From Erysipelotrichaceae bacterium (GTDB lineage: Bacteria; Bacillota_I; Bacilli_A; Erysipelotrichales; Erysipelotrichaceae), in NCBI GenBank assembly GCA_017473335.1, contig JAFULN010000058.1, forward strand, positions 1-55,314: DNA of 55,314 nt, given 5' to 3'. The notes beneath the pieces were generated by a model that was not told the DNA's origin, did not search any database, and saw nothing but the letters and a program-made list of their open reading frames with translations. Within the stretch, counting starts at the first letter, position 1. The number at the start of each line of letters is the position of its first letter. A program made the position numbers and the translations under genes. Shown piece by piece: positions 32,564 to 42,307 of the stretch.

Positions 32564-33645
32564 TTCTTAAAAAGCTGAAATTACGTAATTTTAGAAATAT
32601 TGAACATTGTGAGATTGTTTTGGATCCTGGTATCAATGTATTTTTGGGAAATAATGGACAAGGGAAAACAAACTGTATTGAAAGTGTGGTGTTTTCTTCT
32701 ACAACTAGATCATTTCGTGTTACGAATGACAATGCAATGATTAAACATGATTGTCCATTTGCATCAATTGAATGTACGATTGAAGAGGATGGAAAAAAAA
32801 CAGTACTTTCTTCTGTGATTCACAGTAAAGGGAAGTCATTGTTTGTTGCTTCAAAACAGGTTCCTAAAGCGAGTGAGTTTATTGGAAGATTGAATGCGAT
32901 TTTATTTTCTCCAAATGATTTGGAAATGTTTAATATTTCTCCAAGGGAACGTAGAAAACTGATGGATATGGAAATTGGTAAGATTTCCTTGAAATACAAT
33001 GCAGCGCTTCTGAAGTATCAGAAATGTCTTAAGGAGCGTAATCAGGCATTGAAGATGGAATGTGATATAATCTTATTAACGTCGCTTGAGAGTCAAATGG
33101 TGGATGCTCAGCTGCAGATTATTGAAAGTCGCAGAGTATTTGTTGAATTTCTGAATCAGCGTTTAACACATAAGATGAAACAGTTATGTGATGAAGATTT
33201 AGAACTTGGAGTTCGTTTGAAGAGCTGGATTGATTTTTCTGATAAATCAAAATTGAGAGAATTGATGCAGCAGAAATATGATGAAACTCGTGAAAGAGAC
33301 ATTTTATTGAAAGTGACTGGAAATGGATGTCATCGTGATGATATTGAATTTACGATGAAAGGAATTCCTTTGAATGAGATGGCTTCACAGGGACAAAAGC
33401 GTATGGTGCTTCTTGCGATTAAATTATGTTTAATTGATTTTGTTAGAATGACAAAGAAAACATCACCGGTACTGATTCTCGATGATGTGTTAAGTGAATT
33501 GGATCAGAACAATCGTATTCGTTTGTTTCAGGTTTTGGATAAAGAAGTTCAAACATTGATTACGACAACGGATTTAGATGAATTAAAAGAGAGTCTTGTG
33601 AAGAGCCCTAAAATCTTCAGAGTAGACCATGGAATAATCAGATAA
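32560..33645 (+). CDS. recF: DNA recombination and repair protein RecF
   Basis: A 361-residue SMC-like ATPase that helps load RecA at single-strand gaps. Walker A GNNGQGKTN is at residues 29-37, the opening LKKLKLRNFRNIEHCEI is family-typical, and the signature ASQGQKRMVLLAIKL with Walker B PVLILDDVLSELDQ is near the C-terminus. Coupled to yaaA (ATGA overlap) and 12 bp before gyrB. Confidence 0.96.
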   Translation: MILKKLKLRNFRNIEHCEIVLDPGINVFLGNNGQGKTNCIESVVFSSTTRSFRVTNDNAMIKHDCPFASIECTIEEDGKKTVLSSVIHSKGKSLFVASKQVPKASEFIGRLNAILFSPNDLEMFNISPRERRKLMDMEIGKISLKYNAALLKYQKCLKERNQALKMECDIILLTSLESQMVDAQLQIIESRRVFVEFLNQRLTHKMKQLCDEDLELGVRLKSWIDFSDKSKLRELMQQKYDETRERDILLKVTGNGCHRDDIEFTMKGIPLNEMASQGQKRMVLLAIKLCLIDFVRMTKKTSPVLILDDVLSELDQNNRIRLFQVLDKEVQTLITTTDLDELKESLVKSPKIFRVDHGIIR

Positions 33646-33657
33646 AGGAGAAGAACT

Positions 33658-35586
33658 ATGGAAGAAAAAGTGGAACATTCGTATACGTCGGATGATATTC
33701 AAGTTCTTGAAGGTCTTGAAGCTGTTCGTAAACGTCCTGGGATGTACATTGGTTCAACATCAGAAAGAGGTTTGCATCATTTAGTATGGGAAATCGTAGA
33801 TAACTCTATTGATGAAGCGTTGGCTGGATATGCAACTGATATTGAAATCAATGTAGATAAAGAAAATGTTGTGACTGTAAAAGACAATGGACGTGGTATG
33901 CCTGTTGAAATTCATCAGAAAACAGGTATTTCAACAGTTGAAACTATTTTTACTGTTCTGCATGCAGGTGGTAAGTTTGGAGGAGGTGCCTACAAGGTAT
34001 CAGGTGGTCTTCATGGTGTAGGTGCATCTGTAGTTAATGCATTATCAGAATATCTTGAAGTAACTGTTTATAAAAATGGTAAAGAATACTTCATGCGTTT
34101 TGAAGATGGTGGTCATCCAGTAAAGCCATTAACATGTGTTGGTGAGTGTAATCCGGAAATTCATGGAAGTAAAGTTCGTTTTAAGGCAGACGGTACTATT
34201 TTTACTGAAACTACGGAATATAATCACGATACATTGAAAGATCGTTTAAGGCAGATTGCATTCCTGAATAAAGGCATCAAACTAATTTTTACTGATGATC
34301 GTCAGGAAGAAGAAAAGAAAAAGAAATATGTCTTTCATTATGAAGGTGGATTGAAACAATATGTTCAATATTTAAACAAAAATAAACAGACTATTCATGA
34401 TGATATTGTTTACTGTGAGGGTGAAGAAGATGGTATTCAAGTTGAAATTGCGATGCAGTACAACGATGGATATATGCCTAATATTTATTCATTCTGTAAT
34501 AATATCAATACTCATGAAGGTGGATATCATGAAGATGGTTTCCGTCTGGCAATCAATCGTGTTATCAATAACTATGCAAAAGAAAATAATCTAATGAAAA
34601 AGGATGAAGAAGCTTTGCAGGGTGAAGATGTTCGTGAAGGATTGACTGCGATTATTTCTGTAAAACATCCTGATCCTCAGTATGAAGGACAGACAAAGAC
34701 AAAGTTAGGGAACAGTGAAGTTAGAAAGATTGTATCGAATATCTTTGGAACTCAGCTAGAACGTTTCTTATTAGAAAATCCTGATCAGGCAAAGCTGATG
34801 ATTGAAAAGGCGATGCTGGCATCAAAGGCTCGTTTGGCTGCAAAGAAAGCTCGTGAACTTACTCGTCGTAAAAGTGCACTTGAAATTTCTAGTTTGCCTG
34901 GTAAACTAGCAGACTGTTCAAGTAAAGATGCTAGTATTTGTGAAATTTACATTGTCGAAGGTGATTCTGCGGGAGGTTCTGCAAAGCAGGGACGTGATTC
35001 AAAATATCAGGCTATTTTACCATTGAGAGGTAAAATTCTTAATGTTGAAAAGGCAAGACTGCACAGAATTTTTGACAATGCGGAAATTCGTTCAATGATT
35101 ACAGCCTTTGGATGTGGAGTTGGAAATGAAGTAGATACTTCAAAACTTCGTTATCATAAAATTGTAATCATGACCGATGCCGATGTCGATGGTGCTCATA
35201 TTCGTACACTTTTACTTACTTTCTTCTATCGTTATTTGAAACCTGTTGTTGAACAAGGGTATGTATACATTGCACAGCCGCCTCTGTATAAAGTACAGAA
35301 AGGTAATCAGATTCGCTATGCATATCTGGAAGAAGAAATGGATTTAATTAAGAAAGAAATGGGAGAACGTTTAAGTATTCAGCGTTACAAAGGTTTAGGG
35401 GAAATGAATCCTGAACAGTTGTGGGAAACAACGATGGATCCAGAAGTAAGAACGTTGATTCAGGTTACTGTTGAAGATGCTATGGATGCGGATGCTGCAT
35501 TTGAAATGTTGATGGGTGATGAAGTTGAACCTAGAAGACGCTTTATTATGGAAAATGCACAGTTCGTTAAGAATCTGGATATTTAA
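33658..35586 (+). CDS. gyrB: DNA gyrase subunit B
   Basis: A 642-residue ATPase subunit of gyrase. The GHKL ATP site is visible in [17 protein letters not shown] and [31 protein letters not shown] lies in the ATP lid. The TOPRIM part has [35 protein letters not shown] and [18 protein letters not shown] with metal-binding Asps. [17 protein letters not shown] ends the protein. It supercoils DNA with GyrA and is the target of novobiocin. AAAGGAGAAGAACT precedes the ATG. Confidence 0.98.
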   Translation: MEEKVEHSYTSDDIQVLEGLEAVRKRPGMYIGSTSERGLHHLVWEIVDNSIDEALAGYATDIEINVDKENVVTVKDNGRGMPVEIHQKTGISTVETIFTVLHAGGKFGGGAYKVSGGLHGVGASVVNALSEYLEVTVYKNGKEYFMRFEDGGHPVKPLTCVGECNPEIHGSKVRFKADGTIFTETTEYNHDTLKDRLRQIAFLNKGIKLIFTDDRQEEEKKKKYVFHYEGGLKQYVQYLNKNKQTIHDDIVYCEGEEDGIQVEIAMQYNDGYMPNIYSFCNNINTHEGGYHEDGFRLAINRVINNYAKENNLMKKDEEALQGEDVREGLTAIISVKHPDPQYEGQTKTKLGNSEVRKIVSNIFGTQLERFLLENPDQAKLMIEKAMLASKARLAAKKARELTRRKSALEISSLPGKLADCSSKDASICEIYIVEGDSAGGSAKQGRDSKYQAILPLRGKILNVEKARLHRIFDNAEIRSMITAFGCGVGNEVDTSKLRYHKIVIMTDADVDGAHIRTLLLTFFYRYLKPVVEQGYVYIAQPPLYKVQKGNQIRYAYLEEEMDLIKKEMGERLSIQRYKGLGEMNPEQLWETTMDPEVRTLIQVTVEDAMDADAAFEMLMGDEVEPRRRFIMENAQFVKNLDI

Positions 35587-35598
35587 TGAGGAGGAAAT

Positions 35599-38070
35599 AT
35601 GGAAGAACATAATCATGGAAAAATAAGACAGACCAATATTTCCAGTGAAATTCGTACCTCATTTCTGGATTATTCAATGTCTGTTATTGTTGCACGTGCA
35701 TTACCTGATGTACGTGATGGATTAAAACCTGTTCATCGTAGAATTCTGCATGCGATGAATGACTTAGGAATTGTTGCAGATAAACCACATAAGAAATCAG
35801 CTCGTATCGTAGGGGAAGTTATTGGTAAGTATCATCCACATGGTGATACTGCTGTTTATGAAGCTATGGTACGTATGGCACAGGATTTCAGCTATCGTTA
35901 TCCATTAGTGGATGGACATGGTAACTTTGGTTCTATTGACGGTGATGGTGCAGCGCACATGCGTTATACTGAAGCGAAGATGTCTAAGATTTCAATGGAA
36001 ATGGTACGTGATATTCAGAAGGATACTGTTGACTGGGTAGATAACTATGATGGTGAAGAAAGAGAACCATCTGTTATGCCTTGTCGTATTCCTAACTTGT
36101 TGATTAATGGTGCTACTGGTATTGCGGTTGGTATGGCTACAAACATTCCTCCACATAATCTTGGTGAATCAATTGATGCTACAATTGCAGTGATGGAAAA
36201 TCCTGATATTACTGTTCCTGAATTGATGGAAAACTATTTACCTGGTCCAGATTTTCCGACAGGTGGTATGATTCTTGGACGTAGTGGCATTCGTCAGGCT
36301 TATGAAACTGGACGTGGAAGTATTATTATTCGTTCTAAATGTAATATTGAAGAAATGGATAATGGTAAGAAGCGTATCATTGTGACTGAAATTCCATATC
36401 AGGTCAATAAGGCTGTTTTAGTTGAAAAGATTGCGAGTCTGGTTCGTGAAAAAGTTGTAGATGGTATTACTGATCTTCGTGATGAATCGAATCGTGAAGG
36501 TATTCGTATTGTGATTGAACTTCGTCGTGATGTACAGGCTGATGTACTTTTGAATCAGCTGTATCGTTTGACTTCACTTCAGGTTTCATATGGTGTTAAT
36601 ACAATTGTACTTGTGAATAATTCACCTAAACAGTTAGGTATTAAAGAAGTTCTTCATTACTATGCTGAACATCAGATTGAAGTGATTGTGCGTAAGACAC
36701 GCTATGAATTAAAGAAGGCTGAAGAACGCGCACATATCTTAGTTGGATTAAAAACTGCACTGGATCACATTGATGAAATCATTTCTCTGATTCGTCATTC
36801 AAAAGATAATCAGACTGCAATGGTTGAATTGATGGAAAGATTTAATTTATCAGAAATTCAGGCAAGAGCTATCTTAGATATGCAGCTGAGACGTTTGTCT
36901 GGTTTGGAACGTCAGAAGATTGAAGATGAATATAACAACTTAATGGTTACGATTGCGGATTTAAAAGATATTCTTGCAAATCACAGCCGTGTTGTAGATA
37001 TCATTAAGACTGATCTTCTGGAAATGAAAGAAAAGTATGGTGATAAGCGTCGTACTGAAATTGTTGAAGGTGCATTGGATATTGAAGATGAAGATTTGAT
37101 TCCTGTTGAAGATATTGTCATTACAATGACAACGAATGGATATATCAAACGTATCCCTGTTGATACATATAAGACACAGAATCGTGGTGGTAAAGGTATC
37201 AAGGGTATGTCAGTCAATGAAGATGATATCATTGATCAGTTCTTATCAATGAGCACTCATGAAGATTTGTTGATGTTCTCTAACAAGGGTAAGGTATATC
37301 GTATACGAGGATATCGTGTACCAATGGCATCAAGAACTGCTAAGGGTATTCCAGTTGTAAATCTGTTGAATTTAGATAAAGATGAAAAAATTAAAGCAAT
37401 GGTTCGTGTTTATGTAACTGAAAACATTGCGAATGAATATCTTTTCTTTGTTACAAAAGATGGTCTGGTAAAACGTACACCTATGACTGAATTTGAAAAT
37501 ATTCGTCAGACTGGTAAGATTGCGATTACTTTAAAAGATGGCGATGAATTAGTAGCTGTGAAGCAGACAATGGGTGAAGACGAAATCATCATTGCAGGAG
37601 CAAATGGTAAGGCTGTTCGTTTCAAAGAAACAGATGTTCGACCAATGGGTAGAAATGCTTCAGGTGTACGTGGATTTAATCCAGATGGAAGTCATGTCAT
37701 TGGTATGACAACAGATAAGGAAGGTAAGTACATTTTAGTAGTTACTGAAAAGGGTTATGGAAAGAAATCTGAACTGGAAGAATATAGACTTACTAGCCGA
37801 GGTGCTAAGGGTGTTAAAACAATCAATATCACTGAAAAGAATGGTGAGTTGGTTGGTCTGCGTGCAGTACGTGGTGATGAAGACTGCATGATCATGACAG
37901 ATGATGGTATTGTCATCCGTATCTCTTTGGAAAAGGTTTCTGTCTATGGACGTGCTACTCAAGGTGTTAGATTAATTTCTACAAGTGAAAACAGCAAGGT
38001 ATCTACAGTTGCGATTGTCGAAAAAGCTGAAGAACCTGCTGCAGAAACAAAAGAAGTTTCAGGTGAATAA
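35599..38070 (+). CDS. gyrA: DNA gyrase subunit A
   Basis: An 823-residue cutting subunit of gyrase. The catalytic Tyr lies in [23 protein letters not shown]; the quinolone region is [22 protein letters not shown] (84 Thr, 88 Glu in this protein's numbering). The C-terminal part carries the beta-pinwheel repeats ([41 protein letters not shown]). RBS AGGAGG. The protein ends with a short acidic tail. A terminator follows, so yaaA-recF-gyrB-gyrA is one operon. Confidence 0.98.
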   Translation: MEEHNHGKIRQTNISSEIRTSFLDYSMSVIVARALPDVRDGLKPVHRRILHAMNDLGIVADKPHKKSARIVGEVIGKYHPHGDTAVYEAMVRMAQDFSYRYPLVDGHGNFGSIDGDGAAHMRYTEAKMSKISMEMVRDIQKDTVDWVDNYDGEEREPSVMPCRIPNLLINGATGIAVGMATNIPPHNLGESIDATIAVMENPDITVPELMENYLPGPDFPTGGMILGRSGIRQAYETGRGSIIIRSKCNIEEMDNGKKRIIVTEIPYQVNKAVLVEKIASLVREKVVDGITDLRDESNREGIRIVIELRRDVQADVLLNQLYRLTSLQVSYGVNTIVLVNNSPKQLGIKEVLHYYAEHQIEVIVRKTRYELKKAEERAHILVGLKTALDHIDEIISLIRHSKDNQTAMVELMERFNLSEIQARAILDMQLRRLSGLERQKIEDEYNNLMVTIADLKDILANHSRVVDIIKTDLLEMKEKYGDKRRTEIVEGALDIEDEDLIPVEDIVITMTTNGYIKRIPVDTYKTQNRGGKGIKGMSVNEDDIIDQFLSMSTHEDLLMFSNKGKVYRIRGYRVPMASRTAKGIPVVNLLNLDKDEKIKAMVRVYVTENIANEYLFFVTKDGLVKRTPMTEFENIRQTGKIAITLKDGDELVAVKQTMGEDEIIIAGANGKAVRFKETDVRPMGRNASGVRGFNPDGSHVIGMTTDKEGKYILVVTEKGYGKKSELEEYRLTSRGAKGVKTINITEKNGELVGLRAVRGDEDCMIMTDDGIVIRISLEKVSVYGRATQGVRLISTSENSKVSTVAIVEKAEEPAAETKEVSGE

Positions 38071-38074
38071 AATA

Positions 38075-38106
38075 AAATGGTCTAAGATTCTAGACCATTT
38101 TTTTGT
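38075..38106 (+). terminator. Terminator of the gyr operon
   Basis: AAATGGTCTA (38075-38084) pairs with TAGACCATTT (38091-38100), followed by TTTTTG. Confidence 0.9.
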
Positions 38107-38149
38107 CATTCTTCAAATTATATGATTAAATATTAATATGGGTGTTGGT

Positions 38150-38917
38150 ATGAAAAGAATAATGAATTTGAATAAATTTCAGAAATTATTATTAATGGTA
38201 ATGATAGTATCTGTTTTGTTTTCGGGTTTTATTTATTGTACTTTAAATTCTAAGATAGGATTTGAATATAAAAATCAAATTTTTATACCAGAATCTGAAA
38301 ATGACAGTACAGTATATTCTGGTATTTTAAATGGAAAAAAAGTGAGATTTATCGTATCTGATTATCAAGTTGTTTTTGAATATGGTTATGATCAAGTAAT
38401 CACTTATACTGTTTATGAAAATGATTCATTGATTGTTGAAAATTTGAAAGATCATCAATATGCTAAAGGTTATGAAATCTATCAAGATGATGAAGTGAAA
38501 TTTAAAGGAACTGCCATCAGAACATCAGGTGATGGAATTTGTGTGTTGTACGATGAAGATGGATCTTTATATGGATTTAATGTTTCTTATTTTGATCATA
38601 ATGGTATAGAAAGAGATGAACACGGAAATATTGTTCATTCGATTGAACCTCCATTGAATAAAATTATTGAATTAGCTGAAGGACCTGTACTTGTTAAAAA
38701 AGTAAAATGGATATTCTGGTTTTCTGGTTTATTCCTTTCTGTTATTAATTTTTTCTCCATTCTATTTGCTGATGAATTGTTTCGTTTTCAAATGTCTTTC
38801 CGAATTCAAAATTCAAATAAAGCTGAGCCATCTGAGTTAGCTTTGTTTTCAAGATATCTTTCTTGGATCATCTTGTTGATTTCTTCAATCTATTTCTTTA
38901 TATCAGGTTTATTATAA
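38150..38917 (+). CDS. Membrane protein of unknown function
   Basis: A 255-residue protein. One hydrophobic segment near the N-terminus (KLLLMVMIVSVLFSGFIYC), a predicted extracellular or cytoplasmic beta-rich central part with RFIVSDYQVVFEYGYDQVITYTVYEND and CVLYDEDGSLYGFNVSYFDHNG, and two further membrane helices (IFWFSGLFLSVINFFSILF and YLSWIILLISSIYFFIS). No family is recognised. ATG 38150 is preferred to ATG 38138; both lie near weak GGTGTTGG text. It follows the gyr terminator and has its own terminator. Confidence 0.65.
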   Translation: MKRIMNLNKFQKLLLMVMIVSVLFSGFIYCTLNSKIGFEYKNQIFIPESENDSTVYSGILNGKKVRFIVSDYQVVFEYGYDQVITYTVYENDSLIVENLKDHQYAKGYEIYQDDEVKFKGTAIRTSGDGICVLYDEDGSLYGFNVSYFDHNGIERDEHGNIVHSIEPPLNKIIELAEGPVLVKKVKWIFWFSGLFLSVINFFSILFADELFRFQMSFRIQNSNKAEPSELALFSRYLSWIILLISSIYFFISGLL

Positions 38918-38919
38918 AT

Positions 38920-38948
38920 AGCTATTTCAATCGAAGTGGCTTTTTTTG
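38920..38948 (+). terminator. Terminator after the membrane protein
   Basis: AGCTATTTC (38920-38928) pairs with GAAGTGGCT (38933-38941, two G-U pairs), then TTTTTTT. Confidence 0.65.
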
Positions 38949-38991
38949 TTATGGGAAATAAAAAGTGAAATAATTTGTACAGGTAATGGCT

Positions 38992-39821
38992 ATGAAATTT
39001 GTGATTATTCTATATAACAATAAAAAAAATGTCTTGCAGTCTATGAACAGAATAAAATGATTTTGTTGTCATCCTAAGGTTATTCTTTTCAAAATATGAA
39101 TGACTTGATTGAAAATAGGACAGATGAACTAATCAAAGAATGTAAAAATCAATATTTGAATCATGAAGGTGCTTCTATATCAGATTATAAGTGGTATTCA
39201 CTCATCCCTGTACCTAAGCAAGATATTATCTGTTTAGGAAAAAAATGATTCAGATTATGCAAAAGAAAGTATGAGGTACAAAAAAGAAGCATTTTCATTA
39301 AATGAACATCCTGTTTTTTTTTATAAACGTGCTATTCTAATAATTGGTTTTACCGATGAAGTTAAGCTTGTTGCAGTTATAGAAAAGACTGCAGAAATAT
39401 CAAAAAAAGATGAAGTGAAAGATGTTATTTTTGGATATACAATATTCAATGATATCTCTGCATGTACAATTCAAACATCTCATAAACAATGGTATTTTGG
39501 AAAGAGTTTGGATACATTCACTTTTATGGATTCTGTTATTGTAACAGCCGATGAATTTGAATGGCCTGTGCCATTAAATGTACAAACAAGGATCAATCAT
39601 GAACTTAGACAGAATGGAAATACGAAAGATTTTATCTTTGATATTGAACATATTGATAATAAGCTGAAACAAGGGATGACATTAAAAATTGTATTATCAT
39701 TGCGACTGGGACATCTGCAGGGGTAGATATGGGAATGAATCCTCCACAATTTTTATATTCTGGAGATATCATTGAATGTCATATTGAAAAGATAGGACAA
39801 CTAATCAATAATGTACAATAA
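38992..39821 (+). pseudogene. Decayed fumarylacetoacetate-hydrolase (FAH) family gene
   Basis: Joined pieces in different frames spell an FAH-family protein. MKFVIILYNNKKN at 38992 shifts in an A8 run to VYEQNKMILLSS, where a TAA at about 39094 stops the frame. LIPVPKQDIICLGK is followed by a shift in an A7 run near 39240 to NDSDYAKESM and YKKEAFSLNEHPVFFYKRA. The last shift, in an A5 run near 39686, restores ATGTSAGVDMGMNPPQFLYSGDIIECHIEKIGQLINN. At least three homopolymer slips and one nonsense codon are needed. A ribosome-like AGGT precedes the first ATG. It is inactive unless the read is in error. Confidence 0.8.
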
Positions 39822-39822
39822 A

Positions 39823-39856
39823 ACAGACTTTATCAAATGATAAAGTCTGTCTTTTC
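39823..39856. terminator. Bidirectional terminator between FAH pseudogene and methyltransferase
   Basis: ACAGACTTTATCA (39823-39835) pairs with TGATAAAGTCTGT (39838-39850); T-runs occur on both strands. Confidence 0.85.
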
Positions 39857-41050
39857 TTATATGAGTTGGAAAATATAGAATTTCAGATAAGAGGTTTCAT
39901 CCATTGTCCATAAGATTGGATGATCAGCATTTTGTTGAGTAACAGAGACTTGTCTGAGTGTAACACCAGCTTCTGCTGCAGATTCTCTAAGCATCTTTTC
40001 GAAATCTGAGATTTCCATATATCTGGAACATGTTGCAGTGATGAGATAACCTCCACGATTTAATAAACGCATTGCTTGGATATTAATTCTCTTATATCCT
40101 CCATAGGCATTCGCAACAGTTTTTCTTGATTTAGTAAATGCAGGAGGGTCAAGGACAATAATATCAAATTGACCTTTTTTACATTCATCCAGATATTTGA
40201 AGACATCTGCTTTAACAAAAGACATTCTGTCTTCTAAATGATTGAGTTTTGCGTTACGATATGCCTGATCCAGGGCTGTTTGAGAAACATCTACTGCAGT
40301 TACAGATTTAGCATGTCCATATGCAGCATTTAATGCAAAGCCACCAGTGTGTGTAAAACAATCCAATACATTTTTGTCATATGCTAATTGTCTTAGTAAT
40401 ACACGATTAGATTTCTGATCTAGGAAGTATCCAGTTTTTTGTCCGTTTTCTACGTCAATATGAAGTTTGATTCCATTTTCATGAATAATGGTTGTTGTAT
40501 GAAGGTCTGCATTTTTCCAGTATCCTTTGTATGTTTCTAATCCTTCTTTTGTACGTATTGCAATATCATTGCGTTCATAAACACCTTTTACATCCTGTCC
40601 ATCTTCTAAAAAGACTTCCATGAGTATTTCATAAATCATATCTTTACGTATATCTAATCCATATGAACTAATCTGTGCGACAAGAATATCATTATATCGG
40701 TCTACAACTAATCCTGGCATTAAATCTGCTTCACCAAAGATAATTCTACAGTTAGAGATATTTTCACGTTCTACTGTTTTTCTGTGGTCATATGCGAATT
40801 GAATTCTATTTTTAAAGAAAGTACGATCTAGTTCTTCATTTCGATTCTTAGAGAGTATACGTACAGTAATATGACTGAGCTTAGATAAAAATCCTGTTCC
40901 TAAATATTCATCTGCAGTTGTAAGAATATCCACAACACATCCATTTTCAAGTGAATCATCAAGTTCTATGACATTGTTGCGATACATCCACATTTGTCCT
41001 TTTTTCAGGAACTTTTCTCCATCCTCTGAAATTCTTACATAAGGTCTCAT
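39857..41050 (-). CDS. rlmI: Class I SAM-dependent rRNA methyltransferase (RlmI-like)
   Basis: A 397-residue protein of the RlmI/YccW family, which methylates a cytosine (C5) of 23S rRNA. The N-terminal PUA-like domain starts with RISEDGEKFLKKGQMWMYRNNV; a middle part (GYFLDQKSNRVLLRQLAYDKNVLDCFTHTGGFALNAAYGHAKSVTAVD) holds the SAM motif. IVLDPPAFTKS is motif IV, ATCSRYMEISDFEKML the catalytic region. Start at 41050 behind ATTGGAGGTAATCAA; the longer frame upstream lacks an RBS. Confidence 0.88.
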   Translation of the reverse strand: MRPYVRISEDGEKFLKKGQMWMYRNNVIELDDSLENGCVVDILTTADEYLGTGFLSKLSHITVRILSKNRNEELDRTFFKNRIQFAYDHRKTVERENISNCRIIFGEADLMPGLVVDRYNDILVAQISSYGLDIRKDMIYEILMEVFLEDGQDVKGVYERNDIAIRTKEGLETYKGYWKNADLHTTTIIHENGIKLHIDVENGQKTGYFLDQKSNRVLLRQLAYDKNVLDCFTHTGGFALNAAYGHAKSVTAVDVSQTALDQAYRNAKLNHLEDRMSFVKADVFKYLDECKKGQFDIIVLDPPAFTKSRKTVANAYGGYKRINIQAMRLLNRGGYLITATCSRYMEISDFEKMLRESAAEAGVTLRQVSVTQQNADHPILWTMDETSYLKFYIFQLI

Positions 41051-41189
41051 TTGATTACCTCCAATGTTTATTAGATTCTTTAACAGGGGTATTATATCAT
41101 GATTCAACTTAGATATAATTTATAAATTCTAATCACAGGTCATCATTTTCATTTTGTGTGATACAATGATAAAGTACAGGAGGTTTCAT

Positions 41190-41462
41190 ATGGAAAAGAT
41201 TGAACGCCTTGAAGATGTAAAAAGATTATTGGTTGATCAAGAAATTATGATGATTATGAAAGATGGAAATCCTGTTTTCTTTGTTAAAAGAAAAGATAAG
41301 ATTTTAGTAAAAGGTCCATCAAGTACTTATCGTATTACATTAGAAGATTTAGAAGATTTATTTAAAGATGAAGTATTTTATTTATATGATGATGTTCAGC
41401 AGGAAACAGTGAATCTTGAAAAAGATGATGAGTATTATGCATGGAGACATCGTCATCAGTAA
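41190..41462 (+). CDS. Small conserved-type hypothetical protein
   Basis: A 90-residue acidic protein: EDVKRLLVDQEIMMIMKDGNPVFFVKRKDKILVKGPSSTYRITLEDLEDLF, then FYLYDDVQQETVNLEKDDEYYAWRHRHQ. Beta-rich, with no recognised domain. AGGAGG sits before the ATG at ideal distance, so it is translated. It precedes another uncharacterised gene by 69 bp. Function unknown. Confidence 0.65.
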   Translation: MEKIERLEDVKRLLVDQEIMMIMKDGNPVFFVKRKDKILVKGPSSTYRITLEDLEDLFKDEVFYLYDDVQQETVNLEKDDEYYAWRHRHQ

Positions 41463-41531
41463 AAGATTGGATTTTTATTTTTGAATGGGTTTTCTTTACT
41501 GTACTCACAATAATAGTGTGAGGTGAAAAAA

Positions 41532-41855
41532 ATGGAAAACAACAGAAACAACATGCAGTTTCCTTCAAAAAATCAGAATGAAAATGAGAAGCGTAAGATG
41601 AATAAAAATCTGATCAATCAAAGCAATAAGAAACAGGATGATTATTTTAAAACATCTAATTCAAACAATCATTCACAGCTTGAAGCTGGACAGGAATTTG
41701 AGATTGAAGAAGACATGTTGGAAACACAAAATCAGACAAAGGATGTGCAGCAGTTCAATACACAGAACTATTACAACCGTCAGCATTCTGTTCAGAATCG
41801 TGTTGTGCCAAAGGATCAGCAGTTCTATAAAAATAAGAAAAATGAATTGGATTGA
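41532..41855 (+). CDS. Low-complexity Asn/Gln-rich protein
   Basis: A 107-residue protein of biased composition, rich in Asn, Gln, Lys and Glu, such as NNMQFPSKNQNENEKRKMNKN and QSNKKQDDYFKTSNSNNH. No hydrophobic segment or fold is visible, so it is probably disordered. GAGGTGAAAAA precedes the ATG, and a clear terminator follows, which argues for a real gene. Role unknown. Confidence 0.55.
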   Translation: MENNRNNMQFPSKNQNENEKRKMNKNLINQSNKKQDDYFKTSNSNNHSQLEAGQEFEIEEDMLETQNQTKDVQQFNTQNYYNRQHSVQNRVVPKDQQFYKNKKNELD

Positions 41856-41880
41856 CAGATGTTTGTACATCTGTCTTTTC
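41854..41880 (+). terminator. Terminator after the Asn/Gln-rich gene
   Basis: GACAGATGT (41854-41862) pairs with ACATCTGTC (41867-41875), then TTTTC. Confidence 0.85.
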
Positions 41881-41909
41881 TATTATATAATCCAGACGAG
41901 GTGTTTGTA

Positions 41910-42239
41910 ATGAAGAAAATTCTTTATAATAAATTAGTGAGAAATCGTATCCCTGAGCTGATAGAAGCACAGAATGAATCCCCTGATTATATTATTTTAG
42001 ATGATGAATCTTATGAAAAAATGCTTGAAGAAAAGCTGGATGAAGAAGTCAGAGAATATCACCAAGATAAGACAATTGAAGAGCTTGTGGATATCTTAGA
42101 AGTAGTGATTGCGTTATGTGAGTCAAGAGGTTTTTCAAAAGAAGAACTCATCAAAATCTATCAGAATAAACATCAGGAAAAGGGTGGTTTTTCTGATAAA
42201 ATTTATCTTGTATCAAAGACAATAAAGGAAGAATCATGA
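41910..42239 (+). CDS. MazG-like nucleotide pyrophosphohydrolase
   Basis: A 109-residue protein with the all-alpha NTP pyrophosphohydrolase text: YNKLVRNRIPELIEAQNESPDYIILDDESYEKMLEEKLDEEVREYHQDKTIEELVDILEVVIALC. The EExxE and D residues (EEKLDEEVREYH, ELVDILEVV) are the metal site. These enzymes remove pyrophosphate from non-canonical NTPs or PRPP-derived compounds, a house-cleaning role. Start at ATG 41910, behind GAGGTGTTTGT. The 3' end overlaps a terminator. Confidence 0.85.
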   Translation: MKKILYNKLVRNRIPELIEAQNESPDYIILDDESYEKMLEEKLDEEVREYHQDKTIEELVDILEVVIALCESRGFSKEELIKIYQNKHQEKGGFSDKIYLVSKTIKEES

Positions 42240-42268
42240 TTTTCAATAAATCTTATTCTTCCTTTATT
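42224..42268. terminator. Terminator at the MazG-like gene end
   Basis: AAAGGAAGAAT (42224-42234) pairs with ATTCTTCCTTT (42255-42265); its 5' arm overlaps the last codons. T-run ATTTAT is weak. Confidence 0.6.
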
Positions 42269-42307
42269 TATAAGTTATTTCTAAAATAATAATAATGAAT
42301 ATCAATA

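Noticed and set aside
35689..35704. parS-like text TGTTGCACGTGCATTA in gyrA
   Set aside because: Four mismatches to parS and codons of the conserved VIVARALPD motif explain it.
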